DNA of 64,000 nt from CAZMGV01 sp964621525 [NCBI: uncultured bacterium] (lineage in GTDB: Bacteria > JAGRBM01). The translations under genes and the position numbers were made by a program. Positions within the stretch are counted from its first letter, which is position 1; the number at the start of each line of letters is the position of its first letter. A model generated the notes under the pieces. That model saw nothing but the letters and a program-made list of their open reading frames with translations. It made no database searches and was not told where the DNA came from. Positions 8,629 to 18,012 of this stretch are shown piece after piece. The stretch is from the NCBI GenBank assembly GCA_964621525.1, contig CAZUMS010000014.1, positions 61-64,060 of the forward strand, in the 5' to 3' direction.

Positions 8629-11185
8629 CGGAGAGCACTGCCGAGTCCAGGTCGAGATAGCGCCTCGCCGCGGCGAGGACGTCCTCGCGGGTGACAGCGC
8701 GGATCCGCTCGGGGTACTCGAGGTGGTGCTTCACGCCGAGCCCGTAGAGGGAGTTCAGGGAGAAGGTGCTCGCCTGCGAACTGTTCCGCTGGAGCTCGAT
8801 GTCGTAGGACCCGGCGAGGTAGCGCTTGGCCCGGTCCAGCTCGGCCCGGCTGATGGGCTCCTCGCGGACGCGCTCCAGCTCGGAGAGCATCGAGTCGAGA
8901 GCCTGCCCGGTTTTCTCCGGTGAGGTGCCGATGTAAGCGGCGAACAGGCCGGTGCCGATCCCCTCCACCGTGGAGGTCGATACCGTGTAGGCGAGGCTCT
9001 GCCGGTCGCGGAGTTCCAGGAACAGACGGCCGCCCTGTCCGCTCAGCACCGTGTTCAGGATCTCGAGCGCGTGGCGGTCCGGGTCCGAGAGCGAGGCGCC
9101 GAGGAAGCCGATGGCGAGGTGCGCCTGCGCCCGGTCGGCGATGGACTCCACGTAGCGCCGGGGCGCGGGCCGGGGAACCGGGTGCTCGTGCCGGGCGATG
9201 GCTCCCGGCGGGGTGTACGTGCCCACCGTTTCCGTCAGCCGGTGGAGCGTCTCGGAAGTGTCCACGTCGCCCACCACGGCGATCCAGAGCCCCTTCGGGT
9301 CCAGCAGCGACCGGTAGGCGCCGGCGAGGGCGTCCGGCGTGAACGACTTCACCGTCTCCGTGCGCCCGTGGAGCCGGAAGCTGTAGGGGTGGCTGCCGTA
9401 GATCTCCTTCCGGAGGTTCATGAAGGCGAGGGACGCCGGCTGGTCGCGCTCGCGCTCGATGGCGGCGAGGAATTCCGCCTGCACGCCGGGAAGCTCCGCC
9501 TCGGGGAACGCGGGGTTGAGCAGCACGTCGGCGAAAAGGTCCAGCGCCCGGTCGTGGAAGCGGGAGAGGGAGGTCATGTCGATGCCGAGCGAATTGCGGC
9601 CGGAGAACCCGCCGATGGAGCCGGCCATCGATTCCGATTCCTCGGCGATGCGCTCGGCGTTCCGCTGGCGGGTTCCCTTGGTGAGCATGTCGGCGGCGAA
9701 GGAACCGATGCCCTCGGTCGCGGGCGTCTCGGCCAGCGAGCCGCCGCGGGCGGCGCACTTGATCGATACGGTGGGCGTGAGGTGCCGCTCGCGGATCACG
9801 ACGCGGACGCCGTTCGGAAGCTCGTGCACGGTGATGTCGTCGCCGGGCAGGCTCTTCACGGCGCGGGCGGTCTTGATCGAATGGGCGGCGGAATGACGGT
9901 GGAAGGCGTGCCGGATCGTTTCAGCCACCTGCTCGCGCTCGGCTTTCGCGTCGCCGGCCTTTCCGGGGCCCATGAGTCCGAAGGTGCAGTTCTTCTCGTT
10001 CAGGTACCGGCGGGCGACCGCGCACAGGTCTTCGGGTTTCGTGTTCGACAGCCGGTCCAGGTAGCGGCGCTCGAAGTCGAGGTCCCGCGCCGTCATGTGG
10101 TAGAAGCCCCACTTGCGGGCGAGTCCCTGCACCGTCTCCTTGAGATAGACGAGATCGCTTTCCAGGTTCAGCCGGGCGCGCTCGAACTCGCTCCGCATGG
10201 GCGGAGCCTTCTGGAGTTTCATCGCCTCGGCGATCATCGCCTCGATGGCGGCGGTTTCCTTCCCGGCCAGCAGGTTGCCGCCGATCATGAAGATGCCGGC
10301 GTCCCTGGGCGTGTAGGCGTAGGCATGGACGTCGGAGACGAGGGACTTCTTGTTCTTCACCTCGTTCACGAGGCGGGAGCTCTCGCCGCCGCCCAGCACG
10401 TTGGCGAGGAGATCCAGCGCCGGGCAGTCCTCGTGCTGGAGCTCCGGGATGTGGAACGCCATCGAGTAGTAGATGTCGTTCATGTCGCCGCGCTCGACGA
10501 ACCCGCGGATCGCCTTCTGGGGCTTCTCGGCGGGGCGGCGGGGACGCCTGACCGGCCGGGCGGGGATGCCGCGCCAGGCCTTCTTCACGGCGGCGAACGC
10601 CGTCTTCGGGTCCACGTCCCCGGCGATCACGACGGCCATGTTGTTGGGGACGTAGAACTTCCGGTAAAAGCTGAGGACGTTCTCGCGGCGGAAGCTGCGC
10701 ACGCTCGCCGGGGTGCCGATCACGGGCAGCCGGTAGGGGTGCGACTGGAACGAGGTGGAGAAGATCCCCTGCGAAAGCCGCCGGGCGGGCTGGTCCTCGC
10801 CGCGCTTGATCTCCTCCAGGATCACTTCCTTCTCGCGGGCGAACTCGGCGGCGTCGAACAGCGGGTGCAGCACCGCGTCCGTCAGCACGTCCACGGCCTT
10901 CTCGAAGAACCGGCTGGCGGCGGTCACGTAGTAGACCGTCTCGTCGAAGCTCGTGTAGGCGTTGATCTCGCCGCCCAGGCCCTCGATCTCCGAGGCGATC
11001 TGCCCCACGGGCCGCTTCTTCGTGCCCTTGAAGATCATGTGTTCGTGAACGTGGGCGAGGCCCGCTTCCTCGGGGGTCTCGTCGGCGGACCCGACACCCA
11101 CCCAGATCTGGATCGAGACGCAGGGGGAGGAGTGGTTCTCGTCGACGAAGACGTTGAGGCCGCTGGGGAGCTTCAGATGTTCCAT
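8534..11185 (-). CDS. M16-family zinc metallopeptidase, two-domain (pitrilysin/PqqL type)
   Basis: An 883-residue protein. The first M16 domain begins at residue 1 and has the inverted zinc motif HVHEH (residues 45-49) with the distal glutamate in EVILEEI about 75 residues later. A second M16 domain begins around residue 450 (HELPNGVRVVIRERH) and lacks the HxxEH motif, having GSFAADML instead, as in the non-catalytic halves of the family. It has no signal peptide in the chosen frame (MEHLKLPSGL), so it may be cytosolic; extending the frame upstream enters the divergent Lon-domain gene. It degrades peptides in a closed chamber. The C-terminal low-complexity tail overlaps the neighbouring membrane-protein gene tail to tail. 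Confidence 0.92.
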   Translation of the reverse strand: MEHLKLPSGLNVFVDENHSSPCVSIQIWVGVGSADETPEEAGLAHVHEHMIFKGTKKRPVGQIASEIEGLGGEINAYTSFDETVYYVTAASRFFEKAVDVLTDAVLHPLFDAAEFAREKEVILEEIKRGEDQPARRLSQGIFSTSFQSHPYRLPVIGTPASVRSFRRENVLSFYRKFYVPNNMAVVIAGDVDPKTAFAAVKKAWRGIPARPVRRPRRPAEKPQKAIRGFVERGDMNDIYYSMAFHIPELQHEDCPALDLLANVLGGGESSRLVNEVKNKKSLVSDVHAYAYTPRDAGIFMIGGNLLAGKETAAIEAMIAEAMKLQKAPPMRSEFERARLNLESDLVYLKETVQGLARKWGFYHMTARDLDFERRYLDRLSNTKPEDLCAVARRYLNEKNCTFGLMGPGKAGDAKAEREQVAETIRHAFHRHSAAHSIKTARAVKSLPGDDITVHELPNGVRVVIRERHLTPTVSIKCAARGGSLAETPATEGIGSFAADMLTKGTRQRNAERIAEESESMAGSIGGFSGRNSLGIDMTSLSRFHDRALDLFADVLLNPAFPEAELPGVQAEFLAAIERERDQPASLAFMNLRKEIYGSHPYSFRLHGRTETVKSFTPDALAGAYRSLLDPKGLWIAVVGDVDTSETLHRLTETVGTYTPPGAIARHEHPVPRPAPRRYVESIADRAQAHLAIGFLGASLSDPDRHALEILNTVLSGQGGRLFLELRDRQSLAYTVSTSTVEGIGTGLFAAYIGTSPEKTGQALDSMLSELERVREEPISRAELDRAKRYLAGSYDIELQRNSSQASTFSLNSLYGLGVKHHLEYPERIRAVTREDVLAAARRYLDLDSAVLSVIRPPNSAPLEKRWLEGPAPAAASPAAAARA

Positions 11186-11284
11186 GCGGCGCAGTCTTGC
11201 ACATTTTCGGGGCCTGAAAAGCCGGGCGGCCCTGACATCGCCGCCGCCGTGGACCGGCCGTGCGGGCTTCGCTAGGGTGGGGCC

Positions 11285-11938
11285 GTGGAAACCCGCGCCA
11301 AGGACCCGGACGAGCTGGAACTGCCGGTCTTCATCGTGACCGAGACGGTGCTCTTTCCCGGTGCCATGGCGGAAGTGAACTGCTACGAGGATGAGCCCGA
11401 GCGGCGTCTCGTGGAGGAAAACTTCCAGCAGGGGCGGGAAATCGGCGTTTTCCTTGCGGATTCCACCACCTGGGGCACCGACGACCCGAGGCCGCTGCCC
11501 GTGGGCTGCCGGGCCCGGATCCTGGGCTGGGAGGACAGTTCCCCCGTGGACCGGATGGCCCGGGTCCAGGGGATCGCGAGGGTCCAGATCGTGGACTGGG
11601 TGACGAGCGAGCCCTACCCAAAGGCGGTTGTGCAGGGCATCGAGCCCATCCATGAGGCCTCGCGCGGCGTGAGCCAGGCCCGGATCGACGCCATGCGCAA
11701 GGGGCTTCAGGAGCTGTGCTTTCTCTGGGGCGGAGAACCGGCCCAGAAACTCATTCCCCTGCTGGACCTCCAGCGCGGTGCCGCCCGGCTGGCGGATTTC
11801 GCCGCCTTTCACCTGATCCGGGACATTTTCCTCAAACAGGAGCTTCTCGAAACCCTCGCCCCTTCGGACCGGCTCGACACCATCGAGCAGTGGCTGAAGG
11901 GCGAACTGGCCCGTCTGGCCCTTCGCCAGCCGGGATAG
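11285..11938 (+). CDS. Lon substrate-binding (LonSB, ASCH/PUA-like) domain protein
   Basis: A 217-residue stand-alone Lon N-terminal domain. It starts with the beta-strand block LPVFIVTETVLFPGAMAEVNCYED, typical of Lon residues 10-40, then GIARVQIVDWV in the second half and a helical C-terminus. No ATPase or protease domain follows. Such proteins are of uncertain function, possibly substrate adaptors. The GTG start at 11285 follows a 99-bp divergent gap from the M16 peptidase. The tandem of a peptidase and a Lon-adaptor-like protein suggests, but does not show, a shared role in proteolysis. Confidence 0.88.
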   Translation: METRAKDPDELELPVFIVTETVLFPGAMAEVNCYEDEPERRLVEENFQQGREIGVFLADSTTWGTDDPRPLPVGCRARILGWEDSSPVDRMARVQGIARVQIVDWVTSEPYPKAVVQGIEPIHEASRGVSQARIDAMRKGLQELCFLWGGEPAQKLIPLLDLQRGAARLADFAAFHLIRDIFLKQELLETLAPSDRLDTIEQWLKGELARLALRQPG

Positions 11939-12028
11939 GCCGACCCCCCTTGTTTCCGCCGCCGGGGCCGCCTACTCCCAGTGCCGCTACCCTGACCGGG
12001 AGCCAACGGCCTTCTGCTAGATGACGAC

Positions 12029-14701
12029 GTGAAACTGTTTTCCGGCTTTACACGACTCTTTCCCCTGTGGGTGCTGATCGGTTCGGCGCTGGCCTATGCC
12101 GCGCCGTCCGGTGCCGCGTTCCTCATCACCCACCTCAGGTGGCTGTTCGTGCTGACCATGTTCTCGACGGGGCTCCTGCTCCGCGAGGAGGAAGTCCGGG
12201 GCATCCGGGAAAAACCCTGGCCCGTGGCCGTGGGCGTCATGCTCCAGTTTCTTGTCATGCCGCTCGCGGCCTGGCTGATCGCGAACCTGCTCCCGCTGTC
12301 GGAACCCGACCGGCTGGGTCTCATCCTGACCGGCTCGGTACCGGGGGCGATGGCGAGCAACACGATCACGTACCTCGTGGGCGGCGACGTCGCCTATTCG
12401 GTCGCCATGACGGTTTCTTCCACGGCGATTTCCCCGGCGGTGACGCCGTTCGCGGTGGACCTGTTCACCGGCACCTCGGTGGTGCTGGACACCACGCGGA
12501 TGATGATCGACATCCTGCTCACGGTGGTCGCGCCGGTCGGGGCGGGCTTTGCTGTCCGTTTCTTCTTCACCGGCCAGATCAAACAGGTGGAGCCCGCGGT
12601 TTCCTCCGTCACCGTCGCCTGCATCACCGGGATCATCGCCGCCGTCACGGCCCAGAACGCGGGCCGCATCGCCGAGGTCGGCGCAGTCGTAATCGTCGCC
12701 GTGATCCTGCTGAACGCGGCGGGCTACCTGTTCGGTTTCCTCGGGGCGCGGCTGTTCGGCCTCAGCCCGAAGCAGCAGCTCACGGCCGCCATCGAGGTCG
12801 GCATGCAGAACGCGGGGCTCTCGACCGTGCTGGCGACCCGGTATTTCTCCCCGGAGGCCGCGCTCGCCGGGTCGTTCTATACGGTCTGGTGCGTGGTGAC
12901 CGGCGCCCTGTTCGCCCCGTTCCGGCGGGACCTGACCGAAGATGAGGAAGAGCAGGCCGAACCTGCACCCGCCCGCCTGCCGGTTCCGGCCGCCGCTTTT
13001 GCCACCAGCAGCCGTCCTCCGGCACCGCCCCGTGACGTCCGGCCCGCGGCCCGGAAACCGGCTGAAAGGCGGGACGACCCCCAGGAGGGTTCGCCGGACG
13101 ACGACGACCGCCAGCCGCTCCGTACGCCGCAGGGGCTACCGGGCAGCCCGCTGATCCTTTCCCGGAACGAACATCCGATCTCGCGCAAGTCGATTTCGCC
13201 CGAAGCCCAGAAGGTGCTCTACCGGCTGCGCTCGGCCGGCTACCGGGCGTTCCTGGTGGGCGGCTCGGTCCGGGACATGCTGCTCTCCCGCAAGCCCAAG
13301 GACTTCGACATCGCCACCGATGCGACCCCGCGGCAGGTGGCCAAGCTGTTCCGGAACGCCCGTGTCATCGGCCGCAGGTTCCGGGTGGTCCACGTCCGGT
13401 TCGGCCGGGACTGCGTGGTGGAGGTGGCGACCTTCCGGGCACCGCCTCGCCCCGAACAGGCGGACGAGCCGAACGCGGACCTCGAGTTCGAGGGCGAGGA
13501 GACCGAAGAGTTCCTCACCGACAACGTCCACGCGGGGGAACCGATCGGGCAGGCGCTCGCCGGGGAGCCCAGCGAGTCGGACGCCCTGCGGATCGTCGCC
13601 GAGGCCGGGCAGGCCGAAGGGGACGAGGACGACGAGGAGGAGGAAGACTCTGACGAGGAAGAGTCCGCCGCTCCCGCGTCCCAGCCGGCGGCCGAAGCCC
13701 TCCCTGAAGAGTCCGCTCCGCCGCCCGAACCGGCTCCGAACACACTGCTTCAGTGGGACGACAATGTGTTCGGCACCCCCGAGGAGGACGCTTTCCGCCG
13801 CGACCTCACGATCAACGGCCTCTTCTACGACATCGATACGTTCTCGGTGATCGATTACGTGGGCGGCATCGACGACCTCAAGAAGCGCCTGATCCGCACC
13901 ATCGGCGATCCGAACGTGCGGTTCCTCGAGGACCCCGTCCGGATGATCCGGGCGATCCGTCATGCGAGCCGCGTCGGCTTCGAGATCGAGACGAACACCT
14001 GGGACGCGATCCGGGTCCATCACGAGCACATCAAGTCGTGTTCGAGGGCCCGTGTGCTGGAGGAGTTCCTCCGGGAGCTCTCGCGGGGGTCGTCGTATCC
14101 GTCGCTCTGCCTGCTTGAAAAGTCGGGCCTGCTCCGGGACATCCTCCCGGCGCTCGCCGATGCGCTGGGGACCTGCCCCGGCCAGACAGACCACCAGAAG
14201 CGGTCCTGGAAGCGTTTCGAGGAGGCCGACCGCCGCTACCGCGACGGAGGCCTGCCGGAAGAACTGTCCTACACCGTGGCCGTGGCGCCTTATAACGACG
14301 ATCTCGTGGACGAGATCTGCGGGGCCTCGTTCCCGGTGGCGAAGCTCCCGCAGGTGCTCACCGAGGCGGGCGAGCGCATCGGCGAGGTAAACCGGCGGCT
14401 GGCCGTCCCGAGGCGGCTCGGCATCCCGGCGGTGAACGTCTACCTCAATTTCATGCTGCTCCGCCGCGGCATCGCCACGGGCAAGATCAACGCCCGTCTC
14501 GCCGCGAACCCCCAGCGGCTCGAAAGCTGCTACGGGTTCTACGCCATCGACGCGCTCGCCCGGGGCGAGACGCCGGTGCCGCTCGCCGATATCCAGAACC
14601 TTCCGCGCCAGAAGAAGAAATCGAGCCGCGGCGGCCGCCGCCGGAAGAAGACCGGCGGTGCTCCGAAGGACGGCGGCGCTCCCGGTCAGCCGGCAGACTG
14701 A
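12029..14701 (+). CDS. Fusion: BASS-family Na+ symporter domain plus poly(A) polymerase/CCA-transferase domain
   Basis: One uninterrupted 890-residue frame. Residues 1 to about 300 form a bile acid:sodium symporter (BASS) fold with about nine helices, including LTGSVPGAMASNTITYLVGGD and VGMQNAGLSTVLA. A Pro/Ala/Asp-rich linker (about 300-370) leads into a class II nucleotidyltransferase of the PcnB type: FLVGGSVRDMLL, KDFDIAT (catalytic aspartates, about 425-430), RRDLTINGLFYD (about 590-600) and EDPVRMIRAIRHA (about 635-646). It ends in a basic tail (KKKSSRGGRRRKK) like that of E. coli PcnB. An acidic 100-residue insert splits the catalytic region. No in-frame ATG, GTG or TTG lies between the last transporter helix and the nucleotidyltransferase motifs, so separate initiation of pcnB would need CTG. 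A sequencing frameshift joining two genes is the main alternative. Confidence 0.85.
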   Translation: MKLFSGFTRLFPLWVLIGSALAYAAPSGAAFLITHLRWLFVLTMFSTGLLLREEEVRGIREKPWPVAVGVMLQFLVMPLAAWLIANLLPLSEPDRLGLILTGSVPGAMASNTITYLVGGDVAYSVAMTVSSTAISPAVTPFAVDLFTGTSVVLDTTRMMIDILLTVVAPVGAGFAVRFFFTGQIKQVEPAVSSVTVACITGIIAAVTAQNAGRIAEVGAVVIVAVILLNAAGYLFGFLGARLFGLSPKQQLTAAIEVGMQNAGLSTVLATRYFSPEAALAGSFYTVWCVVTGALFAPFRRDLTEDEEEQAEPAPARLPVPAAAFATSSRPPAPPRDVRPAARKPAERRDDPQEGSPDDDDRQPLRTPQGLPGSPLILSRNEHPISRKSISPEAQKVLYRLRSAGYRAFLVGGSVRDMLLSRKPKDFDIATDATPRQVAKLFRNARVIGRRFRVVHVRFGRDCVVEVATFRAPPRPEQADEPNADLEFEGEETEEFLTDNVHAGEPIGQALAGEPSESDALRIVAEAGQAEGDEDDEEEEDSDEEESAAPASQPAAEALPEESAPPPEPAPNTLLQWDDNVFGTPEEDAFRRDLTINGLFYDIDTFSVIDYVGGIDDLKKRLIRTIGDPNVRFLEDPVRMIRAIRHASRVGFEIETNTWDAIRVHHEHIKSCSRARVLEEFLRELSRGSSYPSLCLLEKSGLLRDILPALADALGTCPGQTDHQKRSWKRFEEADRRYRDGGLPEELSYTVAVAPYNDDLVDEICGASFPVAKLPQVLTEAGERIGEVNRRLAVPRRLGIPAVNVYLNFMLLRRGIATGKINARLAANPQRLESCYGFYAIDALARGETPVPLADIQNLPRQKKKSSRGGRRRKKTGGAPKDGGAPGQPAD

Positions 14702-14707
14702 CGTTCT

Positions 14708-15958
14708 TCACCACTTCACATCGGCGATGATCGGGTCATGGTCGGAGGCGCGGCGGCCCGACGGCCGGAACCGCTCGAGCGCCAGCGGGGCAAGGGCCCC
14801 GGCAGCAGGGTCCGGTCCGGCGGGGCGGAGGTTGCGTCCGGCGAACCAGTCCACCTTCAGTGGTGCCTTCCCGTTCCACGGAGCCAGCCGCCACCGGAGC
14901 AGCTTCACGCCGAGGCTCCCCACATGGTCCCTGACCATGCTGGCGGCCTCGGGGTCCTCCACGTCGTAGACCGTCGTCGAATGGGCGAGGTTGTTGAAGT
15001 TCCGCCAGTCGAAGCCGTGCCGCTCGGCCGTCTCGAACTCCGGCCGGTCGTAGATCTCGTACGGCGTCATGTATTGCGGCACCGCGTGGGCGAACCCGCC
15101 GCGCCAGAATTTTTTGGCCAGGTTCCAGACGAGGCGGAGCGGCGTCTGGAGATCGTAAGTCGTCGTGTTCCAGTCGCCGCCGATGAGCACGGGGCCGGCG
15201 GGTTCCAGTGCGTCCAGCCGGGCGAGGAGGCTCCCGAGCTGACGGGCCCGGTTCGCGGGAGAAGCGATGGAATCCAGATGGACGGCCGCGACGGTGAGCG
15301 GCCCGAGCGGCGTCGCCGCTTCCGCCCAGAGGGCCTTCTTCACGCCGAACCGCTTGTCTGAGCGGCTGCGGAACTTGTCCTTCGTCTCGAACAGGGGGAC
15401 GTTCTCGGCCCGCACCAGCGGATAGCGGCTGAGAATGCAGTTGCCGTGAAGACCCAGCGAGTTTTCCTCGTCCGGAAGGTCATCCCGGGTCCCGGCGACG
15501 GCACCGTCCCGGCCGAGGACGAGCGTGTCTCTCGGATTTCCCCGGTCCAGGCACAGGTAGTGGTTGCCGAAGACGTAGTGCATCCGGAGCCTGCGGGCGA
15601 TTTCCCCGGCGATGCTGCGCTGGCCGGAGCGGGCCATGCCGATATCCACCTCGTTCAGGATGACGATGTCGGCGTCCCGGATCAGCTCGTGGGAGAGGCC
15701 GTCCATGACGGCGTCGAACCGCTTGCCCCGCTCGATGTTCCACGATACGGCGCGCACGAACCGGTCCCGCACGGGCGGCGCCGGGTCCGGGTGGCGGAAA
15801 TACTCGATACCGCCCGCAACCCGCTCAAGCTCCGGTCCGTGGGCTCTCCAGAGGTCCGAGGCGAACAGGTCCTTCTTCGTCCGGAACTTCCGGATTCCCG
15901 GCACAACCGCCTGGAGCGAGTGCGTGAGCGGAAACGGCGAGGCGAGGTCGATGGGCAT
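14708..15958 (-). CDS. Endonuclease/exonuclease/phosphatase (EEP) superfamily protein
   Basis: A 416-residue metal-dependent phosphodiesterase fold. The conserved motifs in order are SWNIERG (72-78), ILNEVDIG, HLDSIAS, GGDWNTTT and the terminal SDHDPIIADV, supplying the Asn, Glu, Asp/Asn and Asp-His of the EEP active site. There is no signal peptide. EEP members cleave DNA, RNA, inositol phosphates or sphingomyelin; nothing here picks one. It ends 6 bp from the end of the BASS-nucleotidyltransferase gene (convergent) and lies 22 bp downstream of the M20 peptidase gene, so it is probably cotranscribed with it. Confidence 0.88.
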   Translation of the reverse strand: MPIDLASPFPLTHSLQAVVPGIRKFRTKKDLFASDLWRAHGPELERVAGGIEYFRHPDPAPPVRDRFVRAVSWNIERGKRFDAVMDGLSHELIRDADIVILNEVDIGMARSGQRSIAGEIARRLRMHYVFGNHYLCLDRGNPRDTLVLGRDGAVAGTRDDLPDEENSLGLHGNCILSRYPLVRAENVPLFETKDKFRSRSDKRFGVKKALWAEAATPLGPLTVAAVHLDSIASPANRARQLGSLLARLDALEPAGPVLIGGDWNTTTYDLQTPLRLVWNLAKKFWRGGFAHAVPQYMTPYEIYDRPEFETAERHGFDWRNFNNLAHSTTVYDVEDPEAASMVRDHVGSLGVKLLRWRLAPWNGKAPLKVDWFAGRNLRPAGPDPAAGALAPLALERFRPSGRRASDHDPIIADVKW

Positions 15959-15980
15959 GGCGGAGAAGGTCTGGAGAAGC

Positions 15981-17327
15981 TCAGCGCTCCGCGAGGAACC
16001 CGGCGACGAGTTCGTAGAGTACCCGGGTGCCCCAGCCGAGCCCGTCCACGGGGATGCGTTCGTCGTGGCCGTGGTAGAGGCGCGAGAAAACGAGGCCCGG
16101 CGGCATCTTCACCGGCGTGAAGCCGTAGCACTTGATCCCGAGCCGGTTGTAGCAGAAGGCGTCCGTGAAGCCGGTGATCATGTAGGGCACGGGCACCGCC
16201 TGGGGATCGAACCGGCGGATCGTCTGCTCGATGGCGCTATACAGCGGCGTCGTGCTCGGGAAGACGTCGCCCGGCGCATACTTGAGGATCTCGATCTCGT
16301 AGTCGTCCCCGACCACCTCGCGCAGTTCCCGGAGCATGTCGTCGGCCGTCTGGCCGGGGATCAGCCGGCCGTCCAGATCGATGCTGGCGTGGGACGGGAT
16401 GACGTTCACCTTCTTGCCGCCCTGGTAGATCGTCGGTGAGACGGTGTTCCTCACCATGGCGTTCAGGGCCGCCGCCTGCCACGGGTCGGTGCGGTCGATG
16501 ATGTTCAGGACCGGCCCCGACAGCCGCCGGTTCAGAAGCTGCGGCAGGACGAGGTTTCCGGGCGGCTTCGTGAAGCTCGCCACGGTACGGACGAAGTTCT
16601 CCACCACGGGCGTGTTGTGCTGGGGGAGGCGCGCCGAGCCGAGCCGCGCCACGGCGGCGGCGAGCTTCACCGTCGCCATGTGCGAGTGGGGCATGGATCC
16701 GTGGCCGGGCTCCCCCTTCGCGTGGAGCCGCATCCAGCAGATGCCCTTCTCCGATACCTGGATGGGATAAACCGTCCCGCGGTCCAGGTGCATCGTGAAA
16801 CCGCCCACTTCCGTGATGCAGTATTCGGAGTCGATCTTGTCCGGATGTTTGCTGACGAGAAAATCCGCGCCGAGTTCCGAGCCCGCTTCCTCGTCGGCGA
16901 CGCAGACGAGCCTGAGGTCGCGGCCGAGTTTCACGCCCTCGCGCTTGAGGAGCAGCATCACCATGAGCTGCATCGCCGCCATGTTCTTCATGTCGATGGC
17001 GCCGCGGCCCCAGACGAACCCGTCGTGGATCTCGCCGCCGAACGGATCGTGGGTCCACATCTCGCGGTCCACGGCCACGACGTCCAGATGCGCCGACAGC
17101 ATGAGCGGCCGGCCGGCCCTGCCCGAACCCTTCAGGTTCGCGATCAGGCTGGCGCGGGTGGGTTCCGACTCGAGGATTTCGGACCTGATCCCCTCCGCAT
17201 CCAGCACCTTCGCCACATAATCGGCCGCCGCCCGCTCGTTGCCCGGCGGGTTGACGGTGTTGATGCGGAGCAGGTTCTGCAGGTGGCGAACCACCTCGGC
17301 CTGCACGCTGGACCAGTCGATTGCCAT
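15981..17327 (-). CDS. M20-family metallopeptidase (ArgE/DapE/carboxypeptidase G2 type)
   Basis: A 448-residue cytosolic amidohydrolase. The first zinc ligand block is MLSAHLDVV, followed by WGRGAIDMKNMAA with the bridging Asp and VADEEAGSELG with the catalytic Glu pair. The dimerisation domain (GHGSMPHSHMATVKL) sits in the middle and the last metal ligand is LYHGHDERI near the C-terminus. Start is the ATG giving MAIDWSSVQ. Members remove acyl or amino-acid groups from small peptides or N-acyl amino acids; this one resembles large-substrate carboxypeptidases more than ArgE or DapE, so specificity is open. It is divergent from the Rrf2 gene. Confidence 0.9.
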   Translation of the reverse strand: MAIDWSSVQAEVVRHLQNLLRINTVNPPGNERAAADYVAKVLDAEGIRSEILESEPTRASLIANLKGSGRAGRPLMLSAHLDVVAVDREMWTHDPFGGEIHDGFVWGRGAIDMKNMAAMQLMVMLLLKREGVKLGRDLRLVCVADEEAGSELGADFLVSKHPDKIDSEYCITEVGGFTMHLDRGTVYPIQVSEKGICWMRLHAKGEPGHGSMPHSHMATVKLAAAVARLGSARLPQHNTPVVENFVRTVASFTKPPGNLVLPQLLNRRLSGPVLNIIDRTDPWQAAALNAMVRNTVSPTIYQGGKKVNVIPSHASIDLDGRLIPGQTADDMLRELREVVGDDYEIEILKYAPGDVFPSTTPLYSAIEQTIRRFDPQAVPVPYMITGFTDAFCYNRLGIKCYGFTPVKMPPGLVFSRLYHGHDERIPVDGLGWGTRVLYELVAGFLAER

Positions 17328-17412
17328 GGGCGCAGAGCCTAACACCAGCCTTACGGGCGGCCAACTTACGGATATTCCCGGAGAAAACCGGCGGCATGGA
17401 ATTTCCGCCGAT

Positions 17413-17426
17413 CTGACATGGATCAG
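17413..17426. promoter_or_regulatory. Possible FNR/CRP-family operator
   Basis: The 14-mer CTGACATGGATCAG fits the FNR/Dnr layout TTGAT-N4-ATCAA at the inner positions but differs at both ends. It sits 92 bp upstream of the Rrf2 start and 86 bp upstream of the M20 start, in the divergent gap. It is weak evidence, noted because redox/NO sensing by FNR-type and Rrf2-type regulators often coincides. Confidence 0.25.
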
Positions 17427-17517
17427 TTACGGGGCGGGAGGATCCGGATAGCCTTTGAAAGGATGGCGGCCCGCCGCTTGTGGATTTGGAGGCGGGCTGC
17501 ATCGGGAGATCCGGTCT

Positions 17518-17961
17518 GTGAGACTCACCCGGCACGGTGAATATGCGCTTCGGGCGGTGGCATTCCTCGCGGTACAGCCGCCGGGTGAGCTGTCGTCCAT
17601 TTCCGAGATTGCGACGCGGGAGAACATTCCCCGGAATTTCCTCGCGAAGATCCTGAAAGACCTCCAGCGGGCAGGGGTTCTGAAATCGTATCCGGGCGCC
17701 GCCGGAGGCTACCGGCTGGCGCGGCCCGCCGAGGAGATCACCTACCGGATGGTCGTCGAGGCGGGGCAGGGCTCCCTCACCGAACCGGCGGATGCCGGTT
17801 CCGGCAGGAACGGCCACGGCCGTCCGCTGATTTCGTCCATCTTCTCGCACTGGGACGAGGCGAACGCCGAATTCATCCGCATCCTGGACCGCATCCGGAT
17901 TTCCGACATGCCTAAGTGGACTCCTTCGGGTCAGCCCACGATCCCCGAACGGGCCGCCTGA
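17518..17961 (+). CDS. Rrf2-family transcriptional regulator without Fe-S cysteines
   Basis: A 147-residue winged-helix regulator. VRLTRHGEYALRAVAFLA is the typical first helix, followed by ISEIATRENIPRNFLAKILKDLQRAG (recognition helix) and the wing GAAGGYRLARP. IscR, NsrR and RsrR carry three cysteines about residue 90-105; the corresponding stretch here contains none, so it probably does not bind an Fe-S cluster through that site. Start is GTG at 17518, preceded by GGGAGA; an upstream in-frame ATG adds 21 unrelated residues. It lies 51 bp before panE-like 18013, so the two may share a transcript. Confidence 0.88.
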   Translation: MRLTRHGEYALRAVAFLAVQPPGELSSISEIATRENIPRNFLAKILKDLQRAGVLKSYPGAAGGYRLARPAEEITYRMVVEAGQGSLTEPADAGSGRNGHGRPLISSIFSHWDEANAEFIRILDRIRISDMPKWTPSGQPTIPERAA

Positions 17962-18012
17962 GAGCACGCCGCAGGTAGCCAACGGCCCTTGTCCGAGGCT
18001 AAGACCCTCCGC

